In this document: one piece after another, positions 24,427 through 31,785 of the stretch
Layout: every line of letters begins with the position of its first letter
Position numbering within the stretch: the first letter of the stretch is position 1
NCBI GenBank assembly: GCA_910586835.1
Contig: CAJUJU010000031.1
Coordinates: forward strand, 1-43,273
Length of the DNA stretch: 43,273 nucleotides
Source: an uncultured Acetatifactor sp.
GTDB lineage: Bacteria; Bacillota; Clostridia; Lachnospirales; Lachnospiraceae
Reading direction: 5' to 3'
Made by a program: the position numbers and the translations under genes
Notes under the pieces: model-generated
What the model was told of the DNA's origin: nothing
What the model saw: the letters and a program-made list of their open reading frames with translations, nothing else
Database searches by the model: none

Positions 24427-25443
24427 TTACAGGTCAAACCGCTTCATACTCTGCGCAAACGCCTCCAGCACCGGCAGCTGCGTTGTCCTGCACAGCCTGA
24501 TGCCACAGATATTACAAATCTGCTCCAGCCCGGCTTCTATGATGACATTTGACACTCTGATCTCCTTTGGCGCACCGTTCTGCAGGATAAACTCCACCAC
24601 CATTTCCGCAAGCCTTACGGTGGGATTGTCCTCCGGCTTCAACATCTCAAACTTCAAAACCGCCTCCGAGGACACATCCCCCAAAAGCGCAAGGGCAGGG
24701 TTCATGGGCCTGTCATATTCCCTGTCCGTCACCGATCCGCCCGGGATCGAAATATCGGCCTCCAGAACCGCTCCGCAGTTCGACGCCTTTTCCAGCTTTG
24801 CCATCAGTTCCTCATCCTGAATCAGCAGATTCCTGTACTGATAGATCGTAAACGGCAGCGGGGCTTCCCCGTAGTGCCACCTCTTCTTATCCTCCTCAAA
24901 TGTGAGCAGGAACATACTTCCCTTCTCGAAGCTTACCTCCGCGCCGGATTCCTCATAACAGCGCAATGCAAGCTCCAGATCCTGCAGATGATCCGCCATC
25001 CGCAGCGCCTCCTCTTCATCCAATATGTATGCGCTGTAGCCCGGTTTCCGGGACTGAAAATAAAGCCACTGGTTCTTTCCCCGGTACTTATAACCCAGAT
25101 CCTTTATGACCTTTCTCTGCCTCTCTGTCAGGTCTTCCCGCATTCCCCAGTAACAGGACATATTCCGCTGATAAAACATGGCGTACTCTGTCGTAACATT
25201 CAAACGCTGCCGCAGCGCAAGCATCAGAAAGCTGTTCAGCCCTGTGAACCCCTCGTAGACCGAGATCCCGCAGCGCGCTCCGTCCCTGCCGTGAATGCAG
25301 AAAAATGTGGTTTCGTCCTCCGAGCCGTTTCTGACGCCAATCAGATCCAGATCCCAGAATTTCTCCCAGGGCTTTAACCCTTCGATCCGGGTCGCCGCCT
25401 CATACAATACCTTCCATTGCTCCAATGACGCTTCTTTTCTCAT
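24427..25443 (-). CDS. uncharacterised conserved protein
   Basis: I do not recognise a function. The 338-residue protein is soluble, with no signal peptide or membrane helix. Its N-terminal part (about 1-140) reads as an alpha/beta domain with SLEQWKVLYEAATRIEGLKPWEKF, a NGSEDETTFFCIHGRDG loop and aromatic-rich QWLYFQSRKPGYSAYILDEEEA. The C-terminal part ends with RLAEMVVEFILQNGAPKEI and a three-Cys segment (QICNICGIRLCR). Proteins of this plan occur widely in Firmicutes as domains of unknown function. It follows the Ro-like gene by 149 bases in the same direction with its own dyad-containing upstream region. The start at 25443 follows GAAGGGA. Confidence 0.8.
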   Translation of the reverse strand: MRKEASLEQWKVLYEAATRIEGLKPWEKFWDLDLIGVRNGSEDETTFFCIHGRDGARCGISVYEGFTGLNSFLMLALRQRLNVTTEYAMFYQRNMSCYWGMREDLTERQRKVIKDLGYKYRGKNQWLYFQSRKPGYSAYILDEEEALRMADHLQDLELALRCYEESGAEVSFEKGSMFLLTFEEDKKRWHYGEAPLPFTIYQYRNLLIQDEELMAKLEKASNCGAVLEADISIPGGSVTDREYDRPMNPALALLGDVSSEAVLKFEMLKPEDNPTVRLAEMVVEFILQNGAPKEIRVSNVIIEAGLEQICNICGIRLCRTTQLPVLEAFAQSMKRFDL

Positions 25444-25476
25444 GCCAGGTCCCTTCTGTAAATCATGACAAATATT

Positions 25477-25509
25477 TATGGCATATAGTATAACATACCA
25501 CATGCCATA
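25477..25509. promoter_or_regulatory. imperfect 15-bp dyad before the uncharacterised gene
   Basis: TATGGCATATAGTAT and ATACCACATGCCATA are inverted copies with two mismatches around AAC. On the minus strand the centre includes TATACT, a possible -10, so a regulator could act here. A -35 (TGGCAA) is weak. Confidence 0.45.
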
Positions 25510-25592
25510 TTGCCATCCCTTTACGGAAAAATACCTGTAGGAAAGAACAGTAACACATTTTAAGCCTGCCGGCTCTTCGCCTTTTCATCCCC

Positions 25593-27107
25593 TCAGCACG
25601 CCAGGCACTCCCCCACCTTCCTGTACCGCTCCCCGTTCAGCGTCTTCTTCAGGCACACATAGGGATCCAGCTCATTGGAAAGCACCATGTTGCAGACATT
25701 CACGGAAAATCCGCTGACCAGCCCCACTCCCAGCTTGTTCTCCCGGACAGGGATCACATTGGTTCTGCTGTTTACATTCCAGAATACCAGCTTGGGCAGC
25801 AGATATCCGAATCCGGCAAACCGCTTTCTTATCGTTTCAAACAGCGTATCCGTCTGCTGCCCCCAGACTGCCCTGTCGAACTCCATGTCAGAGATCACCA
25901 GAACCGTTCCCGGAAGCTCCTTCTGCCTCAGCCGGTTTCTCACCGCCGTCTGCAGAATCAGCTCAAAGGTCGCCTCAATATTGGTATTGGTGCAGTCCTG
26001 GTTCGCAAATGCCAGCTCCAGCTTTTCCCGCAGCGTCCTGCAGCCGGACAGATCCACATATTTGGGGCTCTGGGAAAAGGTGATAAACCGGTTCCGGTAC
26101 GGACCGCTCATCCGCTCGGCAAAATAGATGCCCAGGGCGTTGGATACATGCAGCGCCGTAAGGCTGCCGCCGCCCACCGGAACGGTCATGCTGCCGGAAC
26201 CGTCCACCACACAGAGAACATCCTTCGCCCTTCTCACCGTATCGGGCAGATTCTTCCACAGTGCCTCCAGCGCCTCGTCCTGTTCCTTAACCCTTATACG
26301 CCAGCCGGCGCATTCCGCATACTTGCCCACAATGTCGTGGGGCATCAAAACGCCCGCGTTTAGGAACACCTTGTTTTTCTGCACCGCCTCCAGAAATTCT
26401 CTTCTGCGAACTTCGTCATGGCGCAGAAAAGCATCTTTGTAAAGAATGTTTGCCTTGGAGGCCACCGCGGAGTAGTCGATCTCCTCCCAGCGGTTGCCGC
26501 TCATGGATACCTCCGTAACCTTCAGTCCGGCTCTCAGGTATGACATCATTTTTCGGTACTCTCTGGCGGTAAGCCCCATAAAGTGCTGCAGCTTTGCAGC
26601 CACTCTTCTGGACTCTTCGGATGAGGTGTTGTTGCCCGGCATCCACTTTGCACAGAGAGAAATCCCCATCCCCTTCTCGAGGCCTCTCACGTCCTCCTCA
26701 AGCTGTACCTTCAGCATCTTCAGAACCGTCTCCTCCACAGGTGTGTCAAGCAGGCACAGCAGGTCGTCAAACCGGCCGTACTCCGCCATCAGTCCCACCA
26801 GCCTCCCGGTCAGCTCAGGTTCAGTCACCGCCAGGTGCCGGATGAGGATGCGGAAGGAACGACGCTCGCCCAGCCCGCCTCTTGCGTCCCGCAGGAAAAA
26901 CAACCACTTCACAGCTAGCACCCTGTTCTCATACCAGGCCCGGGTAAACCTTCTCACAATCTCCTCCTCACCCTCATTTCTCAGAGATGCCACCGCAAAG
27001 TTCAAATCCACCAAAGCCTTTCCTGTGGTCTCATAACCCGCCGCCTGATTTTCCGTCAGCACGGTTCTGTTATTCAAAACGGTTTGTAACTTTTCCATGA
27101 AACTCAT
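25593..27107 (-). CDS. Ro60-like (DUF2828) protein with VWA domain
   Basis: A 504-residue protein. The N-terminal helical-repeat part (about 20-275) has the hallmarks of the DUF2828/TROVE-type fold: TGKALVDLNFAVASLR, KWLFFLRDARGGLGERRSFR (67-86), EYGRFDDLL and AKWMPGNNTSSEE (153-165). The C-terminal VWA domain begins at VLCVVDGSGSM with an intact MIDAS motif (D302, S304, S306). Ro60 proteins have the same plan, an RNA-binding ring plus VWA, and bind Y RNAs and misfolded RNAs. Two tRNA-mimic RNAs lie directly upstream on the same strand, supporting an Ro/Y RNP. Start 27107 follows GGAGGAGGGG. Assignment to the Ro-like superfamily rests on family knowledge. Confidence 0.85.
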   Translation of the reverse strand: MSFMEKLQTVLNNRTVLTENQAAGYETTGKALVDLNFAVASLRNEGEEEIVRRFTRAWYENRVLAVKWLFFLRDARGGLGERRSFRILIRHLAVTEPELTGRLVGLMAEYGRFDDLLCLLDTPVEETVLKMLKVQLEEDVRGLEKGMGISLCAKWMPGNNTSSEESRRVAAKLQHFMGLTAREYRKMMSYLRAGLKVTEVSMSGNRWEEIDYSAVASKANILYKDAFLRHDEVRRREFLEAVQKNKVFLNAGVLMPHDIVGKYAECAGWRIRVKEQDEALEALWKNLPDTVRRAKDVLCVVDGSGSMTVPVGGGSLTALHVSNALGIYFAERMSGPYRNRFITFSQSPKYVDLSGCRTLREKLELAFANQDCTNTNIEATFELILQTAVRNRLRQKELPGTVLVISDMEFDRAVWGQQTDTLFETIRKRFAGFGYLLPKLVFWNVNSRTNVIPVRENKLGVGLVSGFSVNVCNMVLSNELDPYVCLKKTLNGERYRKVGECLAC

Positions 27108-27180
27108 ATTTCCCCTCCTCCCCGCCGCTTACCGCGGGCCTCCGACCATTTTACTCTCTTTGATTTTTCTGAAAGCAGCA

Positions 27181-27272
27181 CCCTGCCGGGGCAGGATTCG
27201 AACCTGCGAAAACCACTTGGTGTTTGCAATTGCTGTGAAAGTCTCTGCCGAGACTCGTTTTCCACGGCAGGG
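27181..27272 (-). ncRNA. candidate Y RNA (YrlA-like), copy B without D arm
   Basis: A 92-nt tRNA mimic. The ends pair as CCCTGCCG (27272-27265) with CGGCAGGG (27188-27181); after one bulged T the stem goes on with GG/CC. A T arm, GCAGG-TTCGAAT-CCTGC (27207-27191), stands in the tRNA position. Where a tRNA has D and anticodon arms there is a hairpin AGTCTC-GGCA-GAGACT, a shared core ACAGCAATTG...AAACACC, and GAAAAC pairing with GTTTTC. It is not a tRNA: there is no D arm and no 7-base anticodon loop. It is 74 bp upstream of the Ro-like gene, same strand. Bacterial Y RNAs are known to mimic tRNAs and to be encoded next to Ro-like genes. Confidence 0.65.
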
Positions 27273-27303
27273 CTGCCTTGGACCTGGGAAACCCGGAAGG
27301 GCT

Positions 27304-27420
27304 GCTGCCGAGACGGGATTCGAACCCGCGACAACGCACTCCAAGGTGTTTTCAATTGCTGTCAAGGCCTTTGGCAAGACCTGTTTTTCCGCGCTCTACC
27401 AACTGAGCTACTGCGGCAGC
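27304..27420 (-). ncRNA. candidate Y RNA (YrlA-like), copy A with D arm
   Basis: A 117-nt relative of copy B. GCTGCCG (27420-27414) pairs with CGGCAGC (27310-27304), then one bulged C, then AG/CT next to the T stem. The T arm is GCGGG-TTCGAAT-CCCGT (27329-27313). A perfect D arm, GCTC-AGTTGGTA-GAGC (27408-27393), is present. Then come AAAAAC, a hairpin AGGTC/GGCCT with loop TTGCCAAA, and the core ACAGCAATTG...AAACACC shared with copy B (27362-27345). A 50-nt excess between D and T arms rules out a normal tRNA. The same bulged position with different flanking pairs in the two copies (AG/CT and GG/CC) shows covariation and selected structure. Confidence 0.65.
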
Positions 27421-27575
27421 GTCCGTTCCTTGTGTTTCCCTTGTCTGAATTAAAGATACACCATCCGGGGAAAAGAATCATTTCAAAAAAGCTGCGAAGG
27501 TGGTAAAATATAGAATATCTCCAAATCCGGTACAGAAGCCGGAAGAAACCATGCCATTTGACCGGAGGACACGCC

Positions 27576-28823
27576 ATGTCTGAGTTTAAAGAGCTGATTA
27601 AGTCCTTCTCCAAAAGCCGGGAGTATGTCCGGGATTTTTTTGTATACGGTTTTAAAACCCGGGACGACTTTGCAGGCTGGAGCGGCCGCACCTACGACAA
27701 CGAACGCCGCAGGCTGGAAAGCTGGCTGTCCGGCTTTGTGCGGCAGGAATATCACGGAAAGGAAAAGAACATTTATCTGTCCATTGACAGCAATCTTCTC
27801 GACACCAATCCTCTGTACCGGGTATGGAAGGCAAAAAGCTTCACGGATAACGATATCATGCTTCACTTTTACATTCTGGATTATCTGCAAAGACACGGCC
27901 CCCGGACAGCCGACAGGCTGACGGACGGGATTCAGCAGGATTACGGAGTCCTGTTCGACTCCCAGACTCTTCGGAGAAAATGCAATCAATACAGTAAAGA
28001 AGGGATCCTGCTCCGGAAAAAGAAGGGAAAGGAGCTTCTCTACGCGCCCGGTACTTCGGCACAGGAGCTGCTGTCCTCCCATCCCGGCCTGCAAAACGCC
28101 CTGAAGCTGTACCAGCTCTCCTCACCTCTCGGGATTCTGGGCAATACCATTCTGGACAGTGCCGCCCTGCAAAATGACCTGTTCCGGATCAAGCATAGTT
28201 TTTTCGTACATACTCTGGAGGACGAAGTGCTGCTGGCTCTTCTTCAGGCGATGCACGAAGAAAGAACAGTACGGCTGCTGGTGAAAAACACCAGATCCGA
28301 GTTCTTTCGGGAGGTGGAAGGTGTTCCCCTGAACATCCTCGTCAGCACCCGAACCGGCAGACGCTTTCTCTGCCTCTACCGTCCGAAAAAAAGACGCTTT
28401 TCCACCGCCCGCCTGGATGCGGTAAAGAAGGTAGAACAAAAAGAAATCTTTCCCGACTTTCATAAGATCCGGGAAAATCTGGAAAAAAATAAGGAGCTGG
28501 CCTGGGGCGTCTCCTTTCAAAACGACAGCGGCAGCCGCCTGGAGCATGTCCGGCTGACCCTGCTGATAGACGAAGCAGGCGAACAGTATCTCCTGAACCG
28601 CCTGCAGCGGGAGGGAAAGAACGGCCATATCACGCGGATTGCCCCGAACACCTTTGTCTATGAAACCGATGTGTTCGACGCCAACGAAATGCTGCCCTGG
28701 ATTCGCACCTTCACGGGGCGGATTCTGTCCCTGGAGTCTGACTGCAAACGGCTGACACAGCTTTTCCGGCGGGATCTCTCCGCCATGTACCGCATGTATT
28801 TCGGAGCGGAATCCCCTCACTGA
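27576..28823 (+). CDS. WYL-domain protein
   Basis: A 415-residue soluble protein. The N-terminal half (about 1-160) looks like winged-helix DNA-binding elements (HFYILDYLQRHGPRTADRLTDGIQQDYG, QTLRRKCNQYSKEGILLRKK). The C-terminal half (about 200-400) is a WYL-type ligand-sensing region with ERTVRLLVKNTRSEFFREVEGVPLNILVSTRTGRRFLCLYR, shown here only in outline, and AWGVSF near 302. WYL regulators are common beside RNA repair and defence genes. It is divergent from the Ro/Y RNA unit; the 155 bp between them must hold both promoters. Start 27576 follows GGAGGACACGCC. Confidence 0.85.
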   Translation: MSEFKELIKSFSKSREYVRDFFVYGFKTRDDFAGWSGRTYDNERRRLESWLSGFVRQEYHGKEKNIYLSIDSNLLDTNPLYRVWKAKSFTDNDIMLHFYILDYLQRHGPRTADRLTDGIQQDYGVLFDSQTLRRKCNQYSKEGILLRKKKGKELLYAPGTSAQELLSSHPGLQNALKLYQLSSPLGILGNTILDSAALQNDLFRIKHSFFVHTLEDEVLLALLQAMHEERTVRLLVKNTRSEFFREVEGVPLNILVSTRTGRRFLCLYRPKKRRFSTARLDAVKKVEQKEIFPDFHKIRENLEKNKELAWGVSFQNDSGSRLEHVRLTLLIDEAGEQYLLNRLQREGKNGHITRIAPNTFVYETDVFDANEMLPWIRTFTGRILSLESDCKRLTQLFRRDLSAMYRMYFGAESPH

Positions 28824-28853
28824 AGCGGTTCCGGCTCAGTGTGAGGATTCCGC
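28806..28853. terminator. large inverted repeat between convergent WYL genes
   Basis: GCGGAATCCCCTCACTGA and TCAGTGTGAGGATTCCGC form an 18-bp stem with two mismatches around a 12-base loop. The left arm contains the last codons and stop of the plus-strand gene. No T-tract follows on either side, so it may be a bidirectional RNA-stabilising hairpin more than a classical terminator. Confidence 0.5.
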
Positions 28854-28856
28854 CGT

Positions 28857-29828
28857 TCACACGGCGTCCAGAGCGCTCTGTCGAAGCAGCCGCTCCTTCA
28901 GCAGCCGGAGAAAGTTTTCGCTCCCCACCACCTTTATCATGGGACCGAAGGATAAAATCTCAATCAAAAGCTCCGTCTCCGTACTTTTGTTGTAATAAAT
29001 CAAACACTCATAAGTGTCTTTATCTATCTTCCGGGTACTCTTCTCATAATTCGCAAACTGCAGCATGGCCCGCTCCAGGGCATTTCTCTGGTCTCTGATC
29101 AGAATGCGCACCGGCTCGTGATAATAGGAACGCCGCAGCGCCCTGTTGATATCCGGCAGACGCCGCTCCGTCCTGCCTGTGGGCAGGATTTCCCGGATAC
29201 GGCTCAGGTTCAGGGTCTCCACCCTCTGACCGCGTCTGCTTCCGGCTTCCACTGCCAGCAGACGGAATCGGTCATTTTTAATGGAGTACTCCAGCCTGTA
29301 GGGCAGATAACAGTGTCGAACCCTGTGCTGAAAGCGGGACTCATAGAGGATATCCAGGTATTCACAATCCGCAATAGCCGCCATGATTGCCTGAAAATGC
29401 TTTCTGTAAAGAGGATCGTCGTAGTCGTCCCTATCCGAAAAACGATCAAAACAGGTAAAATCCTCCGGCATAAACAATGGCTCCACACCGGAAAGAGCTG
29501 CATTTATCTCCCCGAATTCCTCATCGCTGAAAAAGAGCCTGATCTTGTCATCCAGAAGAATTGACTTCAGGTAAGCTCTCTGCAGATCCGTGAGAGGGAC
29601 GGCAAAATCCGGCGACAGCCTGGAGCGCAGAAGGCCGCCCTGTTTTTTTTCATAAAATCCCCAGCCCTCTTCCGTAAGCCTGGGAAGCAGGTACAGAAGA
29701 CTCTCTTCAAAACAGCTTTCCTGAATATGATATTTCAGTTCTTTTTCGGAAATACAGCTCTTTTTTCTGATCAGCGACTGAATCACCTGATAATAACAGT
29801 TATAAACCTCGGAAAACAACTCTGCCAT
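28857..29828 (-). CDS. WYL-domain protein without evident N-terminal HTH
   Basis: A 323-residue protein. The middle and C-terminal part (about 135-315) carries the WYL-type fold: EYLDILYESRFQHRVRHCYLPYRLEYSIKNDRFRLLAVE, given here in outline, followed by a helical segment and the WCX-like ILSFGPMIKVVGSENFLRLLKERL at the end. The first 120 residues are helical (SEKELKYHIQESCFEESLLYLLPRL) and show no standard HTH. It is the third gene of a leftward unit with the YafY-like regulator and the MmcQ-like gene, and converges on the other WYL gene. It may form a pair with 27576-28823 (inference). Confidence 0.85.
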   Translation of the reverse strand: MAELFSEVYNCYYQVIQSLIRKKSCISEKELKYHIQESCFEESLLYLLPRLTEEGWGFYEKKQGGLLRSRLSPDFAVPLTDLQRAYLKSILLDDKIRLFFSDEEFGEINAALSGVEPLFMPEDFTCFDRFSDRDDYDDPLYRKHFQAIMAAIADCEYLDILYESRFQHRVRHCYLPYRLEYSIKNDRFRLLAVEAGSRRGQRVETLNLSRIREILPTGRTERRLPDINRALRRSYYHEPVRILIRDQRNALERAMLQFANYEKSTRKIDKDTYECLIYYNKSTETELLIEILSFGPMIKVVGSENFLRLLKERLLRQSALDAV

Positions 29829-29853
29829 GCTCCGCGAAAAACCTCCTGCCCGA

Positions 29854-30483
29854 CTAAATGTTTTTTAAGCACTCCACGCGCTCCTGCAGCGAAGCTTCCG
29901 CTTCCTCGTCCGTCATCTGGGGATCCCTAGTTGCCCGCCAGATGTCGCAGGGCAGCTCCCCGCAGGAAGCGCAGGTGGCAAATTTGCACTTGTTCACACA
30001 ACACCGGAAAATTTCGCATGCCTTCCCTTCCGGCGCGTGAAACACCTTCCCGCCGGCCTCATTGCAGCCCTTACACAGACCGCCGTAATATTGGCAATTT
30101 GTGCAATCCGTTCCGCAGACTGTCAGCCCCAGAATCTCCCGCTGCTGTTTTTTGCTGAACCCTTTCAGCACCAGATGATAGGATTTATCCAGCAGATCCT
30201 TCAACAGGTCATCCGGCACCGCGCCGTCCGGCTTCACGGAATTCCAGTGCTCCTTATTGGAATAAAACCCCGGAATAATATCGGGATACTGGCTCCTTAA
30301 AAATTCTCCCTCCGCAGGCTCCAGCTTCAGATTGATATAGTAGGGTTTGTCCTCCTGATCCAGACAAATGGCCGCAAACATCTTCCCGCCCACCTGATAG
30401 CGAACCCAGTTCCAGCTCTCCTGTAAATCCTTCGTCACTGCTCTCTTGCTCATCAGAAACTCATCCATCCATGTGTACCGCAT
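29854..30483 (-). CDS. MmcQ/YjbR-family protein with Cys-rich C-terminal domain
   Basis: A 209-residue protein. Residues about 1-120 match the MmcQ/YjbR fold (VTKDLQESWNWVRYQVGGKMFAAICLD, YINLKLEP, PGFYSNKEHWNSV, LLDKSYHLVLKG). Residues about 122-185 form a Cys-rich segment with ten or more cysteines (CGTDCTNCQYYGGLCKGCNEAGG, then CEIFRCCVNKCKFATCASCGELPC in outline), like DUF3795-type putative metal-binding domains. The gene begins three bases after the WYL regulator and ends 25 bases before the next WYL gene, so it belongs to that operon. AAAAGGGGTAAGG precedes the ATG. Confidence 0.85.
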   Translation of the reverse strand: MRYTWMDEFLMSKRAVTKDLQESWNWVRYQVGGKMFAAICLDQEDKPYYINLKLEPAEGEFLRSQYPDIIPGFYSNKEHWNSVKPDGAVPDDLLKDLLDKSYHLVLKGFSKKQQREILGLTVCGTDCTNCQYYGGLCKGCNEAGGKVFHAPEGKACEIFRCCVNKCKFATCASCGELPCDIWRATRDPQMTDEEAEASLQERVECLKNI

Positions 30484-30486
30484 ACC

Positions 30487-31401
30487 TTACCCCTTTTCTT
30501 CGTATCGTTTTAACGTCTTTTCCAGCGCCTGGCGAAGCTCATCCCGAAGCCTTGCAGGCTCCAGCAGTTCCGCCTTCTCGCGGAAGGTAAGAAGCCATGT
30601 GATCAGATTTTCCCGGTTGGTGTACTCCTCCTGAAAAAGCAGTCTTCCGTCCGGCTGCTCCTCAAAGCAGCCCGGCCCGTACTCCTCCACCAGCCGCCAC
30701 TTACAGTCCTGGTCAAACAGAGCCTTCACCCGGATGCCGCCGGGAAAGACACGGCTGTCGCTTAAGTCCGGCAGCGGCACATGTCTCTTCTCATAGCTGT
30801 CTCCGGAAAGCCTGAGTCCCTCCATTCTGCCAAGCTTAAACAGCCTGTAGTCCTCCCTGATCTCACACCAGCCCCACACATACCAGTTCGACCATTGAAA
30901 AACCAGATAATAAGGCTCAATCTTTCGCACACTCGCACCCTTGGAGGAATAATACCGGAACTCACACTTTCTGCAGCAGGCGATGCCGCTTCTGATCAGT
31001 TCGATCTTGGGCACCAGATCCCTTTTGTGCCAGGAGGAAAGGTCTATCAGAACAGACTGGTTTGCGCTCAGCAGATCGGAAGCCCCCACGGACAACTTTT
31101 CCATAAGCTGACTGTACCGGTTGGTGCCGTTGACGCTGTCAAGCCCCTGCAATCCCGCAAGAATATCCTGCATCTCCCCGCTGGTCAGCACCGTGCGGTC
31201 CAGCCGGTAATTTTCCATGATGGAAATCCCGCCGTTTACCCCCTGCCTGGTCACAATGGGAATGCCGGCTCTGCACAGATCCTCAATGTCACGATTCACG
31301 GTTCTCCTGGATACCTCAAACCGCTCCGCCAGCTCGGGAGCCGTAACCCTATCCTTCTGCAGCAGTACGGACAATATTCCAATCAGTCGATCTATCTTCA
31401 T
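30487..31401 (-). CDS. YafY/DeoR-type HTH-WYL transcriptional regulator
   Basis: A 304-residue regulator. The N-terminal winged HTH is RLIGILSVLLQKDRVTAPEL then AERFEVSRRTVNRDIEDLCRAGIPI (about 4-50), followed by the characteristic GVNGGISIMENYRLDRTVLT wing. The WYL domain is in about 140-215 (RKIEPYYLVFQWSNWYVWGWCEIREDYRLFKLGRMEGL in outline), with a WCX tail to the end. GGAACGGGAG precedes the ATG. It heads a three-gene leftward unit and probably senses a nucleic-acid or nucleotide ligand, as other WYL proteins do (family knowledge). Confidence 0.93.
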   Translation of the reverse strand: MKIDRLIGILSVLLQKDRVTAPELAERFEVSRRTVNRDIEDLCRAGIPIVTRQGVNGGISIMENYRLDRTVLTSGEMQDILAGLQGLDSVNGTNRYSQLMEKLSVGASDLLSANQSVLIDLSSWHKRDLVPKIELIRSGIACCRKCEFRYYSSKGASVRKIEPYYLVFQWSNWYVWGWCEIREDYRLFKLGRMEGLRLSGDSYEKRHVPLPDLSDSRVFPGGIRVKALFDQDCKWRLVEEYGPGCFEEQPDGRLLFQEEYTNRENLITWLLTFREKAELLEPARLRDELRQALEKTLKRYEEKG

Positions 31402-31492
31402 CTCCCGTTCCTTCCACAGGTATTATCATACCATTTCAATCAGGACATCTGTATGTCATGTTTTCCGGATTATTTTTCTATCATTGTAACCG

Positions 31493-31527
31493 AAAAACCG
31501 ACGCAGGGCAAGATGCCCGCGCCGGTT
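31493..31527 (-). terminator. intrinsic terminator after the 35-bp repeat region
   Basis: AACCGACGCAGGGCA (31496-31510) pairs with TGCCCGCGCCGGTT (31514-31527) with one mismatch and one bulge; T5 follows on the minus strand. It would end the leftward sigma/anti-sigma transcript after it has read through the repeats. Confidence 0.75.
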
Positions 31528-31539
31528 CCTTCTGTTTCC

Positions 31540-31785
31540 GGGATTTCCTCTGTTTGCAGAACTTCCTCTGCTTACGGCATTTCTCTGCTTGTCGAATTTC
31601 CTCTGCTTACGGCATTTCTCTGCCTGCAGAATTTCCTCTGCTTACGGCATTTCTCTGCCTGCAGAATTTCCTCTGCTTACAACTTTTCTCTGCTTGTCAA
31701 ATTTCCTCTGCTTATGGCATTTCTCTGCCTGCAGAATTTCCTCCGCTTACGACATTTCTTTGCCTGCCGCTTTTCCTCTACTGAC
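31540..31785 (-). repeat. 35-bp tandem repeat array
   Basis: About seven units of 35 bp, consensus on the minus strand GCAGAGGAAATTCTGC then AGGCAGAGAAATGCCGTAA. Units 31576-31785 align without gaps and the leftmost one is 36 bp. Each unit can form two small hairpins with purine loops (GCAGA/TCTGC with loop GGAAAT, GGCA/TGCC with loop GAGAAA). AGAGGA recurs about eight times. It lies between the RsiV-like stop and a terminator, in the presumed 3' untranslated region. The period is not a multiple of three and all plus frames stay open by composition, so it is not read as coding. This explains the 376-bp gap without a gene. Confidence 0.85.

Noticed and set aside
27304..27420. tRNA-Gly (GCC) gene, because of the D arm, T arm and a TTGCCAA loop
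   Set aside because: There is a 10-nt excess after the D arm and about 37 nt between the putative anticodon stem and the T stem; the acceptor stem is longer and bulged, and copy B with the same core has no D arm. A Y RNA-like mimic fits better.
27097..27453. 118-residue plus-strand open frame across the RNA region
   Set aside because: It runs antisense through both structured RNAs; its repeated peptide text is only the translation of the two related RNA genes.
27421..27575. Specific promoters for the Y RNAs and the divergent WYL gene
   Set aside because: TAAAAT and TTTAAT boxes occur, but no -35 with proper spacing is convincing on either strand.
31540..31785. CRISPR array
   Set aside because: The units are contiguous and there are no unique spacers; no cas genes are present.
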